Below are positions 1 through 8,914 of a stretch of DNA of 64,000 bases, one piece after another. The position numbers and the translations under genes are program-made. Numbering within the stretch: the first letter of the stretch is position 1; each line of letters opens with the position of its first letter. This DNA is from Candidatus Poribacteria bacterium (GTDB lineage Bacteria > Poribacteria > WGA-4E > WGA-3G): positions 79,900-143,899 of the forward strand of contig JAJEDB010000043.1 in assembly GCA_022821725.1 (NCBI GenBank), in the 5' to 3' direction. The notes beneath the pieces were generated by a model. The model ran no database searches and was not told where the DNA came from. It saw only the letters and a program-made list of their open reading frames with translations.

Positions 1-19
1 ACTCAATAGGAGAGACAAC

Positions 20-883
20 ATGGCGAACAGTCCAATTCTCAAAGGTGAGCCTTTTAGCGAAGAGAAAACAGCACAGATTGCCGAGCAATTCTTCCGTGAT
101 GGCTTTGTTTACATTCCGGGGGTGTTGACTGAGGGAGAGGTCACCGCATTACGGGAAAAATCTGATGCGTTTTTCGCGGATCCGAAACTTGCCGAGATAA
201 CGAATCCTGAACTCGCAGATGTCAGATACATCCAGATGGGTGCACATGCCGAATCCCAGGAAACGCTACCCTTCATTTTACGGAACACGATCGAACTCGA
301 TCCGATTTTCCGGGATATGCTGCTCCGTGAACCGATTCTGAGCTTGGCAGAGGCGATCGTCGGTGAGAACTGCAAGTTTTGTGGGCAGAACGTCCTACGG
401 AACCTCCCTGGGCTATCGATTGACCGGTGGCATGTTGACGGCTCGGTTCACTTCCCAGTAACCGAGAAAATGCCGCGCCACGATCCCCGTCTCCGGATGC
501 CTGTGATGTGGTTCACCGTCCAGATGGCGTTGAACGATATTGATACGATTGAAGAGGGACCGACGCAATACGTCCGTGGCAGCCATTACTCCGGCAGACA
601 TCCTAACGATCAGGAAAACCCCGAATTTGAAGGAAATAAACCTGTTTCTATCTTATGTAAGGCGGGCGACATCTACCTACAGGATCCGCAGTGTTGGCAT
701 CGGGGTGCCCCGAACCTTTCGGGTAAGACGCGTTATATTTTGCAATCGCAGTATGCGGCATATTGGGCATATTGGCGGTTTAGTCTCTGCAACGGCGTGC
801 CTGTCCCTAAAGACGCACTGGAAAATGCAGACGATCGTTTGATGAGCCTTTTAGGACGCCCGCGTGTGAGTGAGTTGAATTAA
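20..883 (+). CDS. Phytanoyl-CoA dioxygenase (PhyH) family protein
   Basis: 287 aa. A predicted non-haem Fe(II)/2-oxoglutarate oxygenase of the PhyH superfamily; the substrate cannot be told from sequence. The iron-binding facial triad is visible as H138-x-D140 (WHVDG) and distal H227 (CWHRGA), with R238 as the likely 2-oxoglutarate anchor. The N-terminal stretch RDGFVYIPGVL is typical of the family. An AGGAGAG Shine-Dalgarno lies just before the ATG. The next gene, an amidase, starts 24 bp downstream on the same strand, so the two are probably co-transcribed. It is one of four PhyH-type genes in the window. Family assignment is firm; the role (modification of a small amide or lipid) is open. 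Confidence 0.9.
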   Translation: MANSPILKGEPFSEEKTAQIAEQFFRDGFVYIPGVLTEGEVTALREKSDAFFADPKLAEITNPELADVRYIQMGAHAESQETLPFILRNTIELDPIFRDMLLREPILSLAEAIVGENCKFCGQNVLRNLPGLSIDRWHVDGSVHFPVTEKMPRHDPRLRMPVMWFTVQMALNDIDTIEEGPTQYVRGSHYSGRHPNDQENPEFEGNKPVSILCKAGDIYLQDPQCWHRGAPNLSGKTRYILQSQYAAYWAYWRFSLCNGVPVPKDALENADDRLMSLLGRPRVSELN

Positions 884-906
884 GGCGTCTGGAAACGAGG
901 AAAAAC

Positions 907-2307
907 ATGGCTGAAACACCACTTCATTTCAGAACGATTACCGAGATCTCGGCAGCGATTGCTACAAAACAGGTATCGCCTGTAGAGATTACGACTGCGA
1001 TGTTGCAGCGTATCGACGCACTTGACGGTCAATTGAAGAGCTACGCCACGGTGATGGCGGACTCCGCGATGGCTGCAGCGCAGAAGACGGAGCAGGAGAT
1101 TGACGCAGGAATGTCCCGCGGTCCGTTGCACGGTGTGCCGATTGCGGTAAAGGATCTCTGCTTTACAAAAGGTGTCCGCACGATGGGAGCGGCGAAAGTT
1201 CTCGCGGATCACGTTCCATCGTTTGATGGCACTGTTATCGCAAAGCTTAAATCAGCGGGTGCAGTGCTGCTTGGGAAACTCAACCTGACGGAAGGCGCGA
1301 TGGGCGGCTATAATCCTGAATTCGATATTCCGAAAAATCCGTGGAATCCTGACCGGTGGACAGGCTCATCGTCGAGCGGTTCCGGTGTGGCAACAGCCGC
1401 AGGATTGTGTTTCGGTTCACTCGGCAGCGACACAGGCGGTTCCATCCGATTCCCTTCAGCGGCATGCGGTATTGTCGGTATAAAACCGACGTGGGGGAGA
1501 GTCAGTCGCTACGGGGTACTCGCGCTCGCCGAGTCGATGGACCATGTCGGTCCAATGACGCGGAGTGTCGCGGATGCCGGCATTATACTTGAAGCCATTG
1601 CTGGGTTTGACGAAAACGATCCGACTTCTCTGCCGACGCCTGTGCCGAATATGCTTGCGCGAATTGGGCAGGACCTTCAGGGCATTCGCATTGGATTTGA
1701 CGAGAACTATGCCACGAACGATATTGACCCTGAACTCGCCGAAGCAGTGCACGCTGGCGTGGAAGTCTTGGGGGATCAAGGTGCTGACATCGTTGAAGTG
1801 CAAGTACCAGATGTCGATGAATACGTCTCCGCATGGCCCACGCTGTGTTCAACAGAGGCAGTATTAGCACACGCCGCCACGTATCCGTCCCGACGGGAGG
1901 ATTACGGTCCTTGGTTTCGAGGTTGGCTGGATATGGGAGCACAGGTGACAGGTGCCGAATACGCAAAGGCGAACAATTTGAGAGCCGCCTGCACAGGACA
2001 TCTCAGGCGGGTGTTTGAGGGGATCGATGTGCTGGTGTGTCCGTCAATGTCAGCACCACCACACCGCATCACGCCAAAGATATTGTATGGACGGTATGAT
2101 GCCCGGGACCCGAAATTCCAACGGTTCACCGTGCCGTTTGACTACAACGGGGCACCGACGCTATCTGTGCCGTGTGGCATGAACAGCGAAGGGCTACCGT
2201 TGAGCATTCAGTTTGTCGGAAAACACTTGTCAGAGCCGTTGTTGTGTCAGGTCGGACACGCTTACGAAAGTGCTACGCCGTGGCACAATCTCCATCCCGA
2301 TGTTTAA
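907..2307 (+). CDS. Amidase signature family protein (GatA-like)
   Basis: 466 aa. A Ser-cisSer-Lys hydrolase of the amidase signature family, which hydrolyses carboxamides or acts as a GatA-type subunit. The triad is readable: K82 in VPIAVKD, cis-Ser near S155 in the Gly/Ser-rich loop GSSSSGSG, and nucleophile S179 in GSDTGGSIR. Length fits free amidases as well as GatA. No gatB or gatC lies nearby and the gene follows a PhyH oxygenase, so a catabolic or biosynthetic amidase is more likely than the tRNA amidotransferase subunit. A GAGGAAAAAC ribosome-binding site precedes the ATG. Confidence 0.88.
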   Translation: MAETPLHFRTITEISAAIATKQVSPVEITTAMLQRIDALDGQLKSYATVMADSAMAAAQKTEQEIDAGMSRGPLHGVPIAVKDLCFTKGVRTMGAAKVLADHVPSFDGTVIAKLKSAGAVLLGKLNLTEGAMGGYNPEFDIPKNPWNPDRWTGSSSSGSGVATAAGLCFGSLGSDTGGSIRFPSAACGIVGIKPTWGRVSRYGVLALAESMDHVGPMTRSVADAGIILEAIAGFDENDPTSLPTPVPNMLARIGQDLQGIRIGFDENYATNDIDPELAEAVHAGVEVLGDQGADIVEVQVPDVDEYVSAWPTLCSTEAVLAHAATYPSRREDYGPWFRGWLDMGAQVTGAEYAKANNLRAACTGHLRRVFEGIDVLVCPSMSAPPHRITPKILYGRYDARDPKFQRFTVPFDYNGAPTLSVPCGMNSEGLPLSIQFVGKHLSEPLLCQVGHAYESATPWHNLHPDV

Positions 2308-2330
2308 GTAGGGGTTGGGTTCTCCAGTTC

Positions 2331-3359
2331 CTACTTTTGCGGCAGGTGATACCCCTCTTTCAGCGTTTGGATGCTGTAGAGGCAATTTTCTGCCGTGATA
2401 TAGAGCGTCTTGCTCGTTTTGCCGCGTCCGAAGGCGACGTTCGTGGGTTTATCGGGGGTCTTAACATATGCCAACTCCTCCCCTTCAGGTGTATAGACGC
2501 GGACTCCCGGATGGGTTTCATCTCGCACCGCTACGAAGAGATTTCCCTCAGCATCAACCACCATACCGTCTGGACCGTCTTGTGGGGCGTAATCAACCAG
2601 CACTTTTCGGAAAGTCGCTGTGCCTTCCGATGAGAGGTCGTAGGCGAGGAGTGCCATACGTCCATTCAGCAGGGGCACATCCTCAGGAAAACTATCCATC
2701 GCACCGTTGTCATGGCTGATGACATAAAGCGTTTGTTGATCCGGAGAGACCGCCACACCGTTGGGTTTGCCAGCATCCGTAACGATGAGATGCACAGAGC
2801 CATCTGGATCGATGCGATAGACACCAAAGATGGGCTGTTCAACGGGTTCATGCCCGGCATACCGAGGATCCGTAAAATAGATGCGTCCCTGCTCATCAAT
2901 CGACAGATCGTTGGGTGAGTTAAAGGGTTTTCCGTTATAGAGACCGGCAATAATTTCGCACTTACCTGTCGTCAGGTCTGTCCGAGTAATCCTACGTCCC
3001 CCGAAATCCGCGCCCTCTGCGACAACCAAGCGACCCTGTGCGTCAAACTTCGTCCCGTTCGACATGCCACTCGGAGAACGGAAAACGGTTGTTTCCCCAG
3101 TCTCTGGATTGTGTTTCCAGATGTTCCCAGCTTGCATATTCGTCTGATCGGTGAAGGTAATGTCGCTGAAATAGACTGTCCCGTCCGGAGCGACGGAGAC
3201 CCCTTCCGTAAAATGTGCTTCGTTGAAGAGTTCTTTAAGCTCGGCATCCGGGGCAAAGATGGTATTGTGGCTGGCAGCGTTTCCAATCAAGGCAGGTGCT
3301 AACGCGAAACCCGCAGCAACGGCACATGCAAGCGTTTGTGACATATTTAGATTCGGCAT
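2331..3359 (-). CDS. SMP-30/gluconolactonase/LRE family protein, secreted
   Basis: 342 aa. A six-bladed beta-propeller of the SMP-30/lactonase family, predicted to hydrolyse sugar or other lactones with a divalent metal. The N-terminus (residues 1-30) has a hydrophobic stretch rich in Ala ending NAAS, consistent with export. Family landmarks are the EGVSVAPDG start of blade one, NSPNDLSID, KPNGVAVSPD and DGPDGMVVDAEGN, which carry the usual Glu, Asn and Asp metal ligands. The ATG is preceded by AAGGAG with 6-nt spacing, supporting this start over the internal Met at residue 6. It converges on the amidase gene, with 23 bp between the stops. Confidence 0.85.
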   Translation of the reverse strand: MPNLNMSQTLACAVAAGFALAPALIGNAASHNTIFAPDAELKELFNEAHFTEGVSVAPDGTVYFSDITFTDQTNMQAGNIWKHNPETGETTVFRSPSGMSNGTKFDAQGRLVVAEGADFGGRRITRTDLTTGKCEIIAGLYNGKPFNSPNDLSIDEQGRIYFTDPRYAGHEPVEQPIFGVYRIDPDGSVHLIVTDAGKPNGVAVSPDQQTLYVISHDNGAMDSFPEDVPLLNGRMALLAYDLSSEGTATFRKVLVDYAPQDGPDGMVVDAEGNLFVAVRDETHPGVRVYTPEGEELAYVKTPDKPTNVAFGRGKTSKTLYITAENCLYSIQTLKEGYHLPQK

Positions 3360-3420
3360 ATTCGACTCCTTCCGATTCCATTTTTGAATGGCAAAATTCT
3401 ATCACACATTCTGAACGCCG

Positions 3421-4434
3421 TCAACCCATCGGATGCGGACCGTGGGTTATCACGTTCTGTCGGGCGTGCGCGTAGACGGCATCTTGGATTTCAAGGATAC
3501 GCACCGCATCAACAACTGTCGGTTCAAAACTACCACCCTCGCGGATGGCATCAAAGGCACCCCCCATCACACCTTGAATCCTTGCACCATGTGAGATGTC
3601 CTCGCTGAACTCCACGCCTTCGGTTGTGTGCACTTCAATCAAAGGTTCACCGTTGCGACCATACTGTTCAAAGACGGATGCCTTCGTTCCAATGAATCTA
3701 AAGAAGTGATCGCCACCGCGCGTCCCTGAGGGGTAGTTATACCCCGATTCAATAATGCCCGTGATACCGTCTGCTGTTCGTAGGACACCGACACCACTGT
3801 CCTCTATAACGCGGCTGTGCATGGCATTGGACATGACCCCACCGACAACTGTAATTTCCCGATCACCAACAAATTGAAGGAATGTATCGATACCATGCGC
3901 CGCTTCAACTGCCCAACACCCACCGCCCGATATACTCGGCGTGCTATGCCAAGCCGAAGGGGTCGGATCGTAACGGGATGGGGGTCCGTTGTTCAGTCTG
4001 CTGCTATAGAGGACGAGGTCCCCTAAACTTCCATCAGCGATCATCTCTTTGACGACTCCCACGATTCGACTCGCACGATTCGGTAGCACCAGCGCGCTGA
4101 AGACGCCGTGCTTTTCAGAGGCTTCAGCGGCTGGACGCAGCCGATCCGCACAATCCGCGAACGGCTTGTCTAAAAGATACGGGATACGCCGGTCCACGCA
4201 CGCCTGTACATGGTCGGGCATCTCAATGTGTTTCCCTGCGACGAGCGCTGCGTCCGGCTTGCTCACATCAAGGCACGCTGCTGTCTCATATCCGGGACAT
4301 TCAAAATCGTCTGACAACTGCTGTCGCGGTTCTGCTTCGGCATCCATGACCCCTACAATCTCGTGTCCGAGTCCATGCGCCGTGCGTGCCATACTGCGTC
4401 CGTGGTGACTATAGGAAAGAACAACCAGTTTCAT
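3421..4434 (-). CDS. Gfo/Idh/MocA family oxidoreductase
   Basis: 337 aa. An NAD(P)-dependent sugar or inositol dehydrogenase-like protein, by its N-terminal Rossmann-type fold and the DKPFADC segment equivalent to the EKP motif of the family. The usual GxGxxG dinucleotide loop is atypical here (LSYSHHGRSMA near residues 6-16), so cofactor binding may differ. The C-terminal half contains a GGGCWAVEAAHGIDTF stretch consistent with the substrate-side sheet. Translation starts directly at the end of an R1 repeat, which supplies AAGGA upstream of the ATG. Orientation and tight spacing suggest co-expression with the membrane protein upstream. Confidence 0.8.
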   Translation of the reverse strand: MKLVVLSYSHHGRSMARTAHGLGHEIVGVMDAEAEPRQQLSDDFECPGYETAACLDVSKPDAALVAGKHIEMPDHVQACVDRRIPYLLDKPFADCADRLRPAAEASEKHGVFSALVLPNRASRIVGVVKEMIADGSLGDLVLYSSRLNNGPPSRYDPTPSAWHSTPSISGGGCWAVEAAHGIDTFLQFVGDREITVVGGVMSNAMHSRVIEDSGVGVLRTADGITGIIESGYNYPSGTRGGDHFFRFIGTKASVFEQYGRNGEPLIEVHTTEGVEFSEDISHGARIQGVMGGAFDAIREGGSFEPTVVDAVRILEIQDAVYAHARQNVITHGPHPMG

Positions 4435-4545
4435 ATTTTAATTTTTCCTTGCGGTTCGGTAAGGGAAGTTAGAGACTTCACGTGCCATTCCGTAGATCTG
4501 CAGAAATACCCAAGCAAAAACCCTGCTCCGTTGTTGCAGGCTACG
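4435..4545 (-). repeat. R1 composite repeat, copy a
   Basis: On the + strand it runs from AATTTTTCCTTGCGGTTCGGT through a variable middle to CTGCTCCGTTGTTGCAGGC. Read on the minus strand it ends in CCGCAAGGAAAAATTAAAAT directly before the ATG of the Gfo/Idh gene, so it provides the ribosome-binding site. It also carries a CCTGC...GCAGG hairpin. Confidence 0.85.
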
Positions 4546-4562
4546 ACTTCGCTAAATCTATC

Positions 4563-4618
4563 TTTAATTTTTCCTTGCGGTTCGATAAGGGAAGTTAGAA
4601 GTTTCACGTGCTATTCCA
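4563..4618 (-). repeat. R1 composite repeat, copy b (tandem partial copy)
   Basis: A second copy of the R1 core (TTTAATTTTTCCTTGCGGTTCG) followed by AAGGGAAGTTAGAAGTTTCACGTG, closely matching copy a over about 50 bp in the same direction. It lies immediately beyond the stop of the 4623-6548 gene. Confidence 0.85.
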
Positions 4619-4622
4619 TTTT

Positions 4623-6548
4623 TCATCTATAAAATGAATACATCGGCATCCCTGTGATGAGTCGAATCAGCACCCATACACCCCCTACCATGAATTCGCC
4701 AAGTATCAGTCCTAAAAAGAGTGGATACGCTTTGCGATAGAGGCGAATCCCGCCCACCTTCAGCAATATTGTTTTGACACCCCAACTGATCAGTATCGAA
4801 AACCACAACCGACCGATCGTTGATTTTTCACCAGCGACCATATACCCGGCAGGATGAAAGGGCCAGAACGGAAATATTGTGCGTAGCCACCAGAAGAAGC
4901 CGGTAAAAAGCGCGCCGATGCCGATAAAAATCACGGCAGGAATATCGGTATCGACCGGGTGATAGATCCAACTTTGCAAAAGGTTGTAACCACCGGTACC
5001 GAGGTCACTCACAACACCGATGTTGTATCCGACAACAAGATACGCCCAAAAGGATGCCAGAATCCCGATTACCGAGGCGAACATCATCGCCACAATGAGT
5101 CTACCGGAGCGCATGCCTGTTTCCTCTGCGAGTTTGAAGCCTTCCAGTGTATGTGGCATCGGATGGGCGCGCGACCCACGATTGAAGGTGAGATAGAGAC
5201 GCATCATCGTTAAACTACCGTGCGAAATCAATCGTGTGCCGAAAATATCTGTGAGGATATCGTGAGGCGTTGCATACGTCCGTATTGTCGGGGGTCCGAC
5301 TTCAGCACGGATGCGCGTCAGACTCATCGCTAACAGGTAATAAATTAAAAAGTAAAGCCCGATTGTCCAAAATTCCATGCCACCTTGTCGTGAGAAAGCG
5401 AATAGGAAAAACAAGCCGCACACCAACCCGATCGCGGCCCAGCGATAGCGCATGGGTTCTCTACTGTCGTCAATGGCGCCGGGTGCCTTACGCCATCGAA
5501 AGATATACTTGAGAATCCTAAGAAAGTAGCGGCGTCCGCCCCACAGTGCGAGGCACGCCAGCACAAGATAGCCCCCCATGACCTGTTGCCAGTCATAGGG
5601 GAACCCCGGCATAACATCAAGACCGATCGCGCTGCCCAGTATCCGTTGTGCTTTCCAGAACCAGTAGAAAAACCAAATTGAAAATGACATTTCCAATGGC
5701 ATCAGATACGCGAGTCCGACGGCGAACGAGCGAATATAAACCGGGGTCCATCCCATTGAACTCCACGGTTTCTGTGTGAAGTATTGCCCCAGTTCAGCAT
5801 GCCGCACGGGGACTTCGGGAATCTCTGGGAACAGCACATGGAGCCCGTTGATGAGGTTGATACCCCCTGCGATCGAAAACCCAAGCCACATCATCGGGGA
5901 TCGGAAAAGCCGTCCGTCGAGCCGTGTCATTTCCAAGGGTAATTGCACAATCGGGTACGTCAATCGTTCATGCTCGATCCACTGCCTTCGAAGAAAAACG
6001 TCCAAGCAGATCATAACCCAGATGAGGACGGTCAGGAAGAGTGTCCACCAGAAAATCGGACGTAGCCACCCCCGCAGATGCCCCATCCTGTAGATAGTGC
6101 TCTCTCCGTCATAGAACGCCGGCAGGCTTGCCATATCGTTAGAGGTCAGCCACGCAGGGAGATACCGCCAAAACAGCTGTTTCCATTCGTTTTCAGGGGT
6201 TGCGAACCAGAAAGCATCGGTTATTGTCGGGATAACGGTTTGCATCATATCGTGCCCTGCGATCGCCGAAGAGAGCGACAGCATCACAAAGACCGTCAGG
6301 AGTTCACCCTGTCTCAGCGCAAACCGTGGGAGAAACCGATTTAGCAGAAGGTTAAACGGGATGAGCACCATCAACGTGATAATCACGTTATAGATGAGGG
6401 ACATCGTCGTCGGGAGAGTACTCCAGAATTTGAGGTGGTTTGCCATGATGAAGTAGGTATTCACCGGAATCAGTAGCAAACCGAGTATGATGGCGCGAAC
6501 CGTTACGCCGGGATGGGGATTTTGATTTTTTTGTGTTGCGTTTGCCAT
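4623..6548 (-). CDS. Large multi-spanning membrane protein, DUF6785/DUF6784-like
   Basis: 641 aa with roughly 12 to 14 hydrophobic segments across its length, beginning with two near residues 17-75. Long loops sit at about 105-160 and 235-265. It resembles the DUF6785/DUF6784 membrane proteins that I associate with Planctomycetes, Poribacteria and relatives, but this is recalled similarity, not a search. The polar stretch RIRAEVGPPTIRTYATPHD and the conserved-looking WSSMGWTPVYIRSFAVGLAYLMPLE look functional. A transporter-like role is possible; no substrate can be named. The gene starts at ATG 6548. Confidence 0.7.
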   Translation of the reverse strand: MANATQKNQNPHPGVTVRAIILGLLLIPVNTYFIMANHLKFWSTLPTTMSLIYNVIITLMVLIPFNLLLNRFLPRFALRQGELLTVFVMLSLSSAIAGHDMMQTVIPTITDAFWFATPENEWKQLFWRYLPAWLTSNDMASLPAFYDGESTIYRMGHLRGWLRPIFWWTLFLTVLIWVMICLDVFLRRQWIEHERLTYPIVQLPLEMTRLDGRLFRSPMMWLGFSIAGGINLINGLHVLFPEIPEVPVRHAELGQYFTQKPWSSMGWTPVYIRSFAVGLAYLMPLEMSFSIWFFYWFWKAQRILGSAIGLDVMPGFPYDWQQVMGGYLVLACLALWGGRRYFLRILKYIFRWRKAPGAIDDSREPMRYRWAAIGLVCGLFFLFAFSRQGGMEFWTIGLYFLIYYLLAMSLTRIRAEVGPPTIRTYATPHDILTDIFGTRLISHGSLTMMRLYLTFNRGSRAHPMPHTLEGFKLAEETGMRSGRLIVAMMFASVIGILASFWAYLVVGYNIGVVSDLGTGGYNLLQSWIYHPVDTDIPAVIFIGIGALFTGFFWWLRTIFPFWPFHPAGYMVAGEKSTIGRLWFSILISWGVKTILLKVGGIRLYRKAYPLFLGLILGEFMVGGVWVLIRLITGMPMYSFYR

Positions 6549-6608
6549 ACAGAGACTGGAACTTGGTATTTGTGATGGAGCGATTTTTTACGGCAGGGCG
6601 TTTGAGGG

Positions 6609-6866
6609 TTATTTGAAAATGGCGACGGCGATGGAGATAATTATGGCACCGATGGCACATGCAACCGTTATCCAACTCCGCACTCCGGCAATCGCACTTT
6701 GCTTCCCCTTGAGTTCCGATATACCGTTTTCAACCGTGCGGAGACGGGTGTCCATCCCATCTAAGCGGGTATCCACTCTATCTAAACGTTGATTGACTTC
6801 ATTAAAACGCTGATTGACTTGATCAAAGCCGTCTTTCATTAATTGGTAGAGTTCTTCGTTTGTCAT
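6609..6866 (-). CDS. Small coiled-coil protein with C-terminal membrane anchor
   Basis: 85 aa from the ATG at 6866, which has AGAAGGAG 7 nt upstream; a longer in-frame reading to 6935 lacks such a site and would cover the promoter. Residues about 13-55 form heptad repeats (FDQVNQRFNEVNQRLDRVDT and on), with valine, leucine or methionine spaced for a parallel coiled coil. The last 20 residues (SWITVACAIGAIIISIAVAI) form a membrane segment, leaving the coiled coil probably cytoplasmic. The layout is like XhlA/DUF1640-type small proteins, but no specific function is claimed. It has its own promoter at 6924-6952. Confidence 0.65.
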   Translation of the reverse strand: MTNEELYQLMKDGFDQVNQRFNEVNQRLDRVDTRLDGMDTRLRTVENGISELKGKQSAIAGVRSWITVACAIGAIIISIAVAIFK

Positions 6867-6923
6867 TTCTGTGCTCCTTCTGTTTTTTAGCGATTCTGCC
6901 AATTTAAGTTCGCTTTTAATAAA

Positions 6924-6952
6924 ATTATACCACAATCCCTATTTTCTGTCAC
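6924..6952 (-). promoter_or_regulatory. Sigma70-type promoter for the 85-aa coiled-coil gene
   Basis: Minus strand GTGACA, 17 nt, TATAAT. It overlaps the last codons of the helicase gene and lies about 60 nt upstream of the ATG at 6866. Confidence 0.6.
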
Positions 6953-8678
6953 TTGCTTTCTTTAGTCTCATTCTGGCACGCCAATACGCAAACTGTCGGA
7001 GATAGTAACCGATGTTTTTGCGGACCTTCACAAACTCTGGCACGAACGGACACGTTCCACCAATCACCACTAACTCCATTTTCGCACGCGTCATCGCAAC
7101 ATAGAAGACACGCCGCTCCTCCGCAAGGTCATTATCACGCCGCGGGAAACGCCGCCCTAATGTGTTATGGACGAGAATTACCTTTTCCCATTCCCTGCCC
7201 TTGGCTTTATGGATGGTCGTCACTTCAACAGGGGTCACACACCTGGCGAGTATCTCTTGAAGATGGTCGATTTCGTAGTTCGTGCGTGCCAAAACAGCGG
7301 TTTCCTGAGCGGACATCAATTCACGGCGTAAGAGGGTTTCGACAGTTTCAGGCGTTGCCGCAACGATTTTGATGTCCTGCTGGGTCGGATTGTATGCGCG
7401 CAGGTCTTTACTGATGCGTTGCGTGTTTCGCTCGATCAAGGCTCTTGCGTGTTCAACGATCGTCGATGTAGAGCGATAGTTCCGCGTGATTTCGTATTTC
7501 GCGACATCCCGTCGATCCGTGAATTCCTGCATAATTTCGGAATCGCCGCCACGAAACCCGTAGATCGCTTGGTCGTCGTCGCCGACAGCAAAAAGGTTCT
7601 CCGATAACAGTGAAATCAGCCGGAAATCGGCAGGTGAAATGTCTTGGAATTCGTCAACGAGCAGATACGGGTATTTGGCACGGTAAGTTTGCCGAAGATC
7701 GGGACACGTTTCAAGCAGGTTCGCGGCGCGGATAACCATATCCTCGAAATCGATAGCGTTTGCCTCGGTTTTGAGTGTTTCATATTTGACAGCGAACGCT
7801 TGCGCGACGCGATCGTTGACAGTCGTTGGGTCGAACACCCCAGCAGTGACTTGCCGTTTCGCTCGCATAACGGTTTCTTTTACCTCATTGAAGCGATCGC
7901 GGAGATTCTCAAAATCAGGATCTCTGTCGAGATGTTCTTTATACGGAATATCAAAATGCTGACAGAACATTTCGAGAATAAGTTGGTTGCTATACTGCAC
8001 CCGCAACGGATCTGCACGATTAAACACACTTGTCTGGTTTTTGTAGAAGTCAATCCAGTGTGCCTCGCGATGGTTAGCCTCCCGTCCTGGCACTCGTTCA
8101 AGCACCTCAAAAATGAAGTGTGTTTTACCTTCAGATCGGATCGCTTGTCGAAGTCTGTCGTTTGATGAGTGGTCGAAGTGTTCCCGCCGCCGCCGTTCTG
8201 GATGTGTCGTTTGTCCGATATAACACTTACCAGTGCTTTTGCTCTCTATTTTATAGATAGCAACCGAAACGTTGGCGGCTTCCCGTTCAATCTGCGTCCG
8301 TTCTTGTGCGATGATCTCGTCTATCTGTCCCGTCCAGATCTCAGGGATTTGATTAAATCCTGCGCGTTCATAGTTTTCAGTGATAAGGTCTTTACCGAAT
8401 GCATGCAGCGTCCGAATTTCGGGTTTTTTATCTGTTTCAGTATTCTCAGCAAATTGCGACGACACCAACTCTCTCAAAATGCGCGTCTCCATCTCTTCAA
8501 CAGCTTTTCTATTAAAGGCGATCGCGAGAATTTGCGAGGGAGGGATGTTATGCGTCTGGATCAGGTTCAGGATCCGTGCCGTTACAACTGTCGTTTTACC
8601 GCTACCGGGTCCCGCGATGACGATAGCAGGACCTGTGACGTGATTCACGGCTTTTTCTTGGTTTCTATCGAGTCTCAT
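6939..8678 (-). CDS. UvrD/PcrA-type SF1 helicase with embedded GIY-YIG nuclease domain
   Basis: 579 aa. Helicase motifs are in order: Walker A GPGSGKTT (23-30), VDEFQD (341-346), AVGDDDQAIYGFRGG (364-378), RNYRS (399-403), VTTIHKAKGREWEKV (486-500) and VFYVAMTRAK (524-533). Between motif Ib and motif II, where subdomain 1B sits, residues about 138-222 form a complete GIY-YIG endonuclease domain: AIYKIES (140-146), CYIGQT (152-157), Arg 162-165, H167, catalytic E205 and N220. All key residues of both parts are kept and the frame is open throughout, so this looks like a working helicase-nuclease. It is shorter than UvrD (about 720 aa) because the C-terminal part is reduced. Likely role: unwinding plus nicking in repair, replication restart or defence (inference). 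Confidence 0.88.
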   Translation of the reverse strand: MRLDRNQEKAVNHVTGPAIVIAGPGSGKTTVVTARILNLIQTHNIPPSQILAIAFNRKAVEEMETRILRELVSSQFAENTETDKKPEIRTLHAFGKDLITENYERAGFNQIPEIWTGQIDEIIAQERTQIEREAANVSVAIYKIESKSTGKCYIGQTTHPERRRREHFDHSSNDRLRQAIRSEGKTHFIFEVLERVPGREANHREAHWIDFYKNQTSVFNRADPLRVQYSNQLILEMFCQHFDIPYKEHLDRDPDFENLRDRFNEVKETVMRAKRQVTAGVFDPTTVNDRVAQAFAVKYETLKTEANAIDFEDMVIRAANLLETCPDLRQTYRAKYPYLLVDEFQDISPADFRLISLLSENLFAVGDDDQAIYGFRGGDSEIMQEFTDRRDVAKYEITRNYRSTSTIVEHARALIERNTQRISKDLRAYNPTQQDIKIVAATPETVETLLRRELMSAQETAVLARTNYEIDHLQEILARCVTPVEVTTIHKAKGREWEKVILVHNTLGRRFPRRDNDLAEERRVFYVAMTRAKMELVVIGGTCPFVPEFVKVRKNIGYYLRQFAYWRARMRLKKASDRK

Positions 8679-8699
8679 ATTTTTACCGAATTAAGTGCG

Positions 8700-8727
8700 A
8701 AAACCTCCAGGGATACCGGAGGTTTTT
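8700..8727. terminator. Bidirectional intrinsic terminator
   Basis: Inverted repeat AAACCTCC / GGAGGTTT with a 9-nt loop and T-runs on both strands. It lies between the truncated HNH gene and the helicase gene and begins exactly where the HNH reading frame stops. Confidence 0.65.
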
Positions 8728-8900
8728 CAAGAACAGGCAAGTGCCAGATTGGTAGGTTCTGTCAGACCGCCTCTTGATCTTGGCACAATATGCTCGACTT
8801 GAAAGGAGGAGGGAGAAAATTGTTCTGGATATTGACAATACTCACACCGCTCATTTGCGCGGCTTGCTACAGGAGTGCGCAATGGATTACCTATACGCAT
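8727..8900 (-). pseudogene. HNH endonuclease, truncated after 57 codons
   Basis: A 57-codon frame begins ATG at 8900 (MRIGNPLRTPVASRANERCE), 14 bp after the stop of the RHH-like gene. It carries the N-terminal half of a small HNH nuclease: the CEYCQYP zinc-knuckle Cys pair and the EHIVPRSRGG His-containing strand, then TNLALACS. Intact relatives continue with a second zinc pair and a helix of about 40 more residues (family knowledge, recalled). Here the frame ends in TGA inside the start of a terminator hairpin, and the codons after it (KTSGIPGGFRT, stop) do not match HNH. A truncated, probably inactive remnant. Confidence 0.75.
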
Positions 8901-8914
8901 ATATCACGCCTTGC

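Noticed and set aside
2172..2633. 153-codon + strand frame spanning the amidase end and the SMP-30 gene
   Set aside because: It overlaps two well-supported genes in other frames and has no recognisable domain.
4363..4632. Open frame of 89 codons over R1 copies a and b
   Set aside because: It repeats the same translated motif (IFPCGS) twice from the two R1 cores; it is antisense to the start of the Gfo/Idh gene.
6867..6935. N-terminal extension of the 85-aa coiled-coil protein
   Set aside because: It would place the start within the -10 region of its own promoter; AGAAGGAG supports the ATG at 6866.
8727..8729. TGA ending the HNH frame, considered as a second selenocysteine codon
   Set aside because: Codons after it (KTSGIPGGFRT, stop) do not continue the HNH family and lie in a terminator hairpin.
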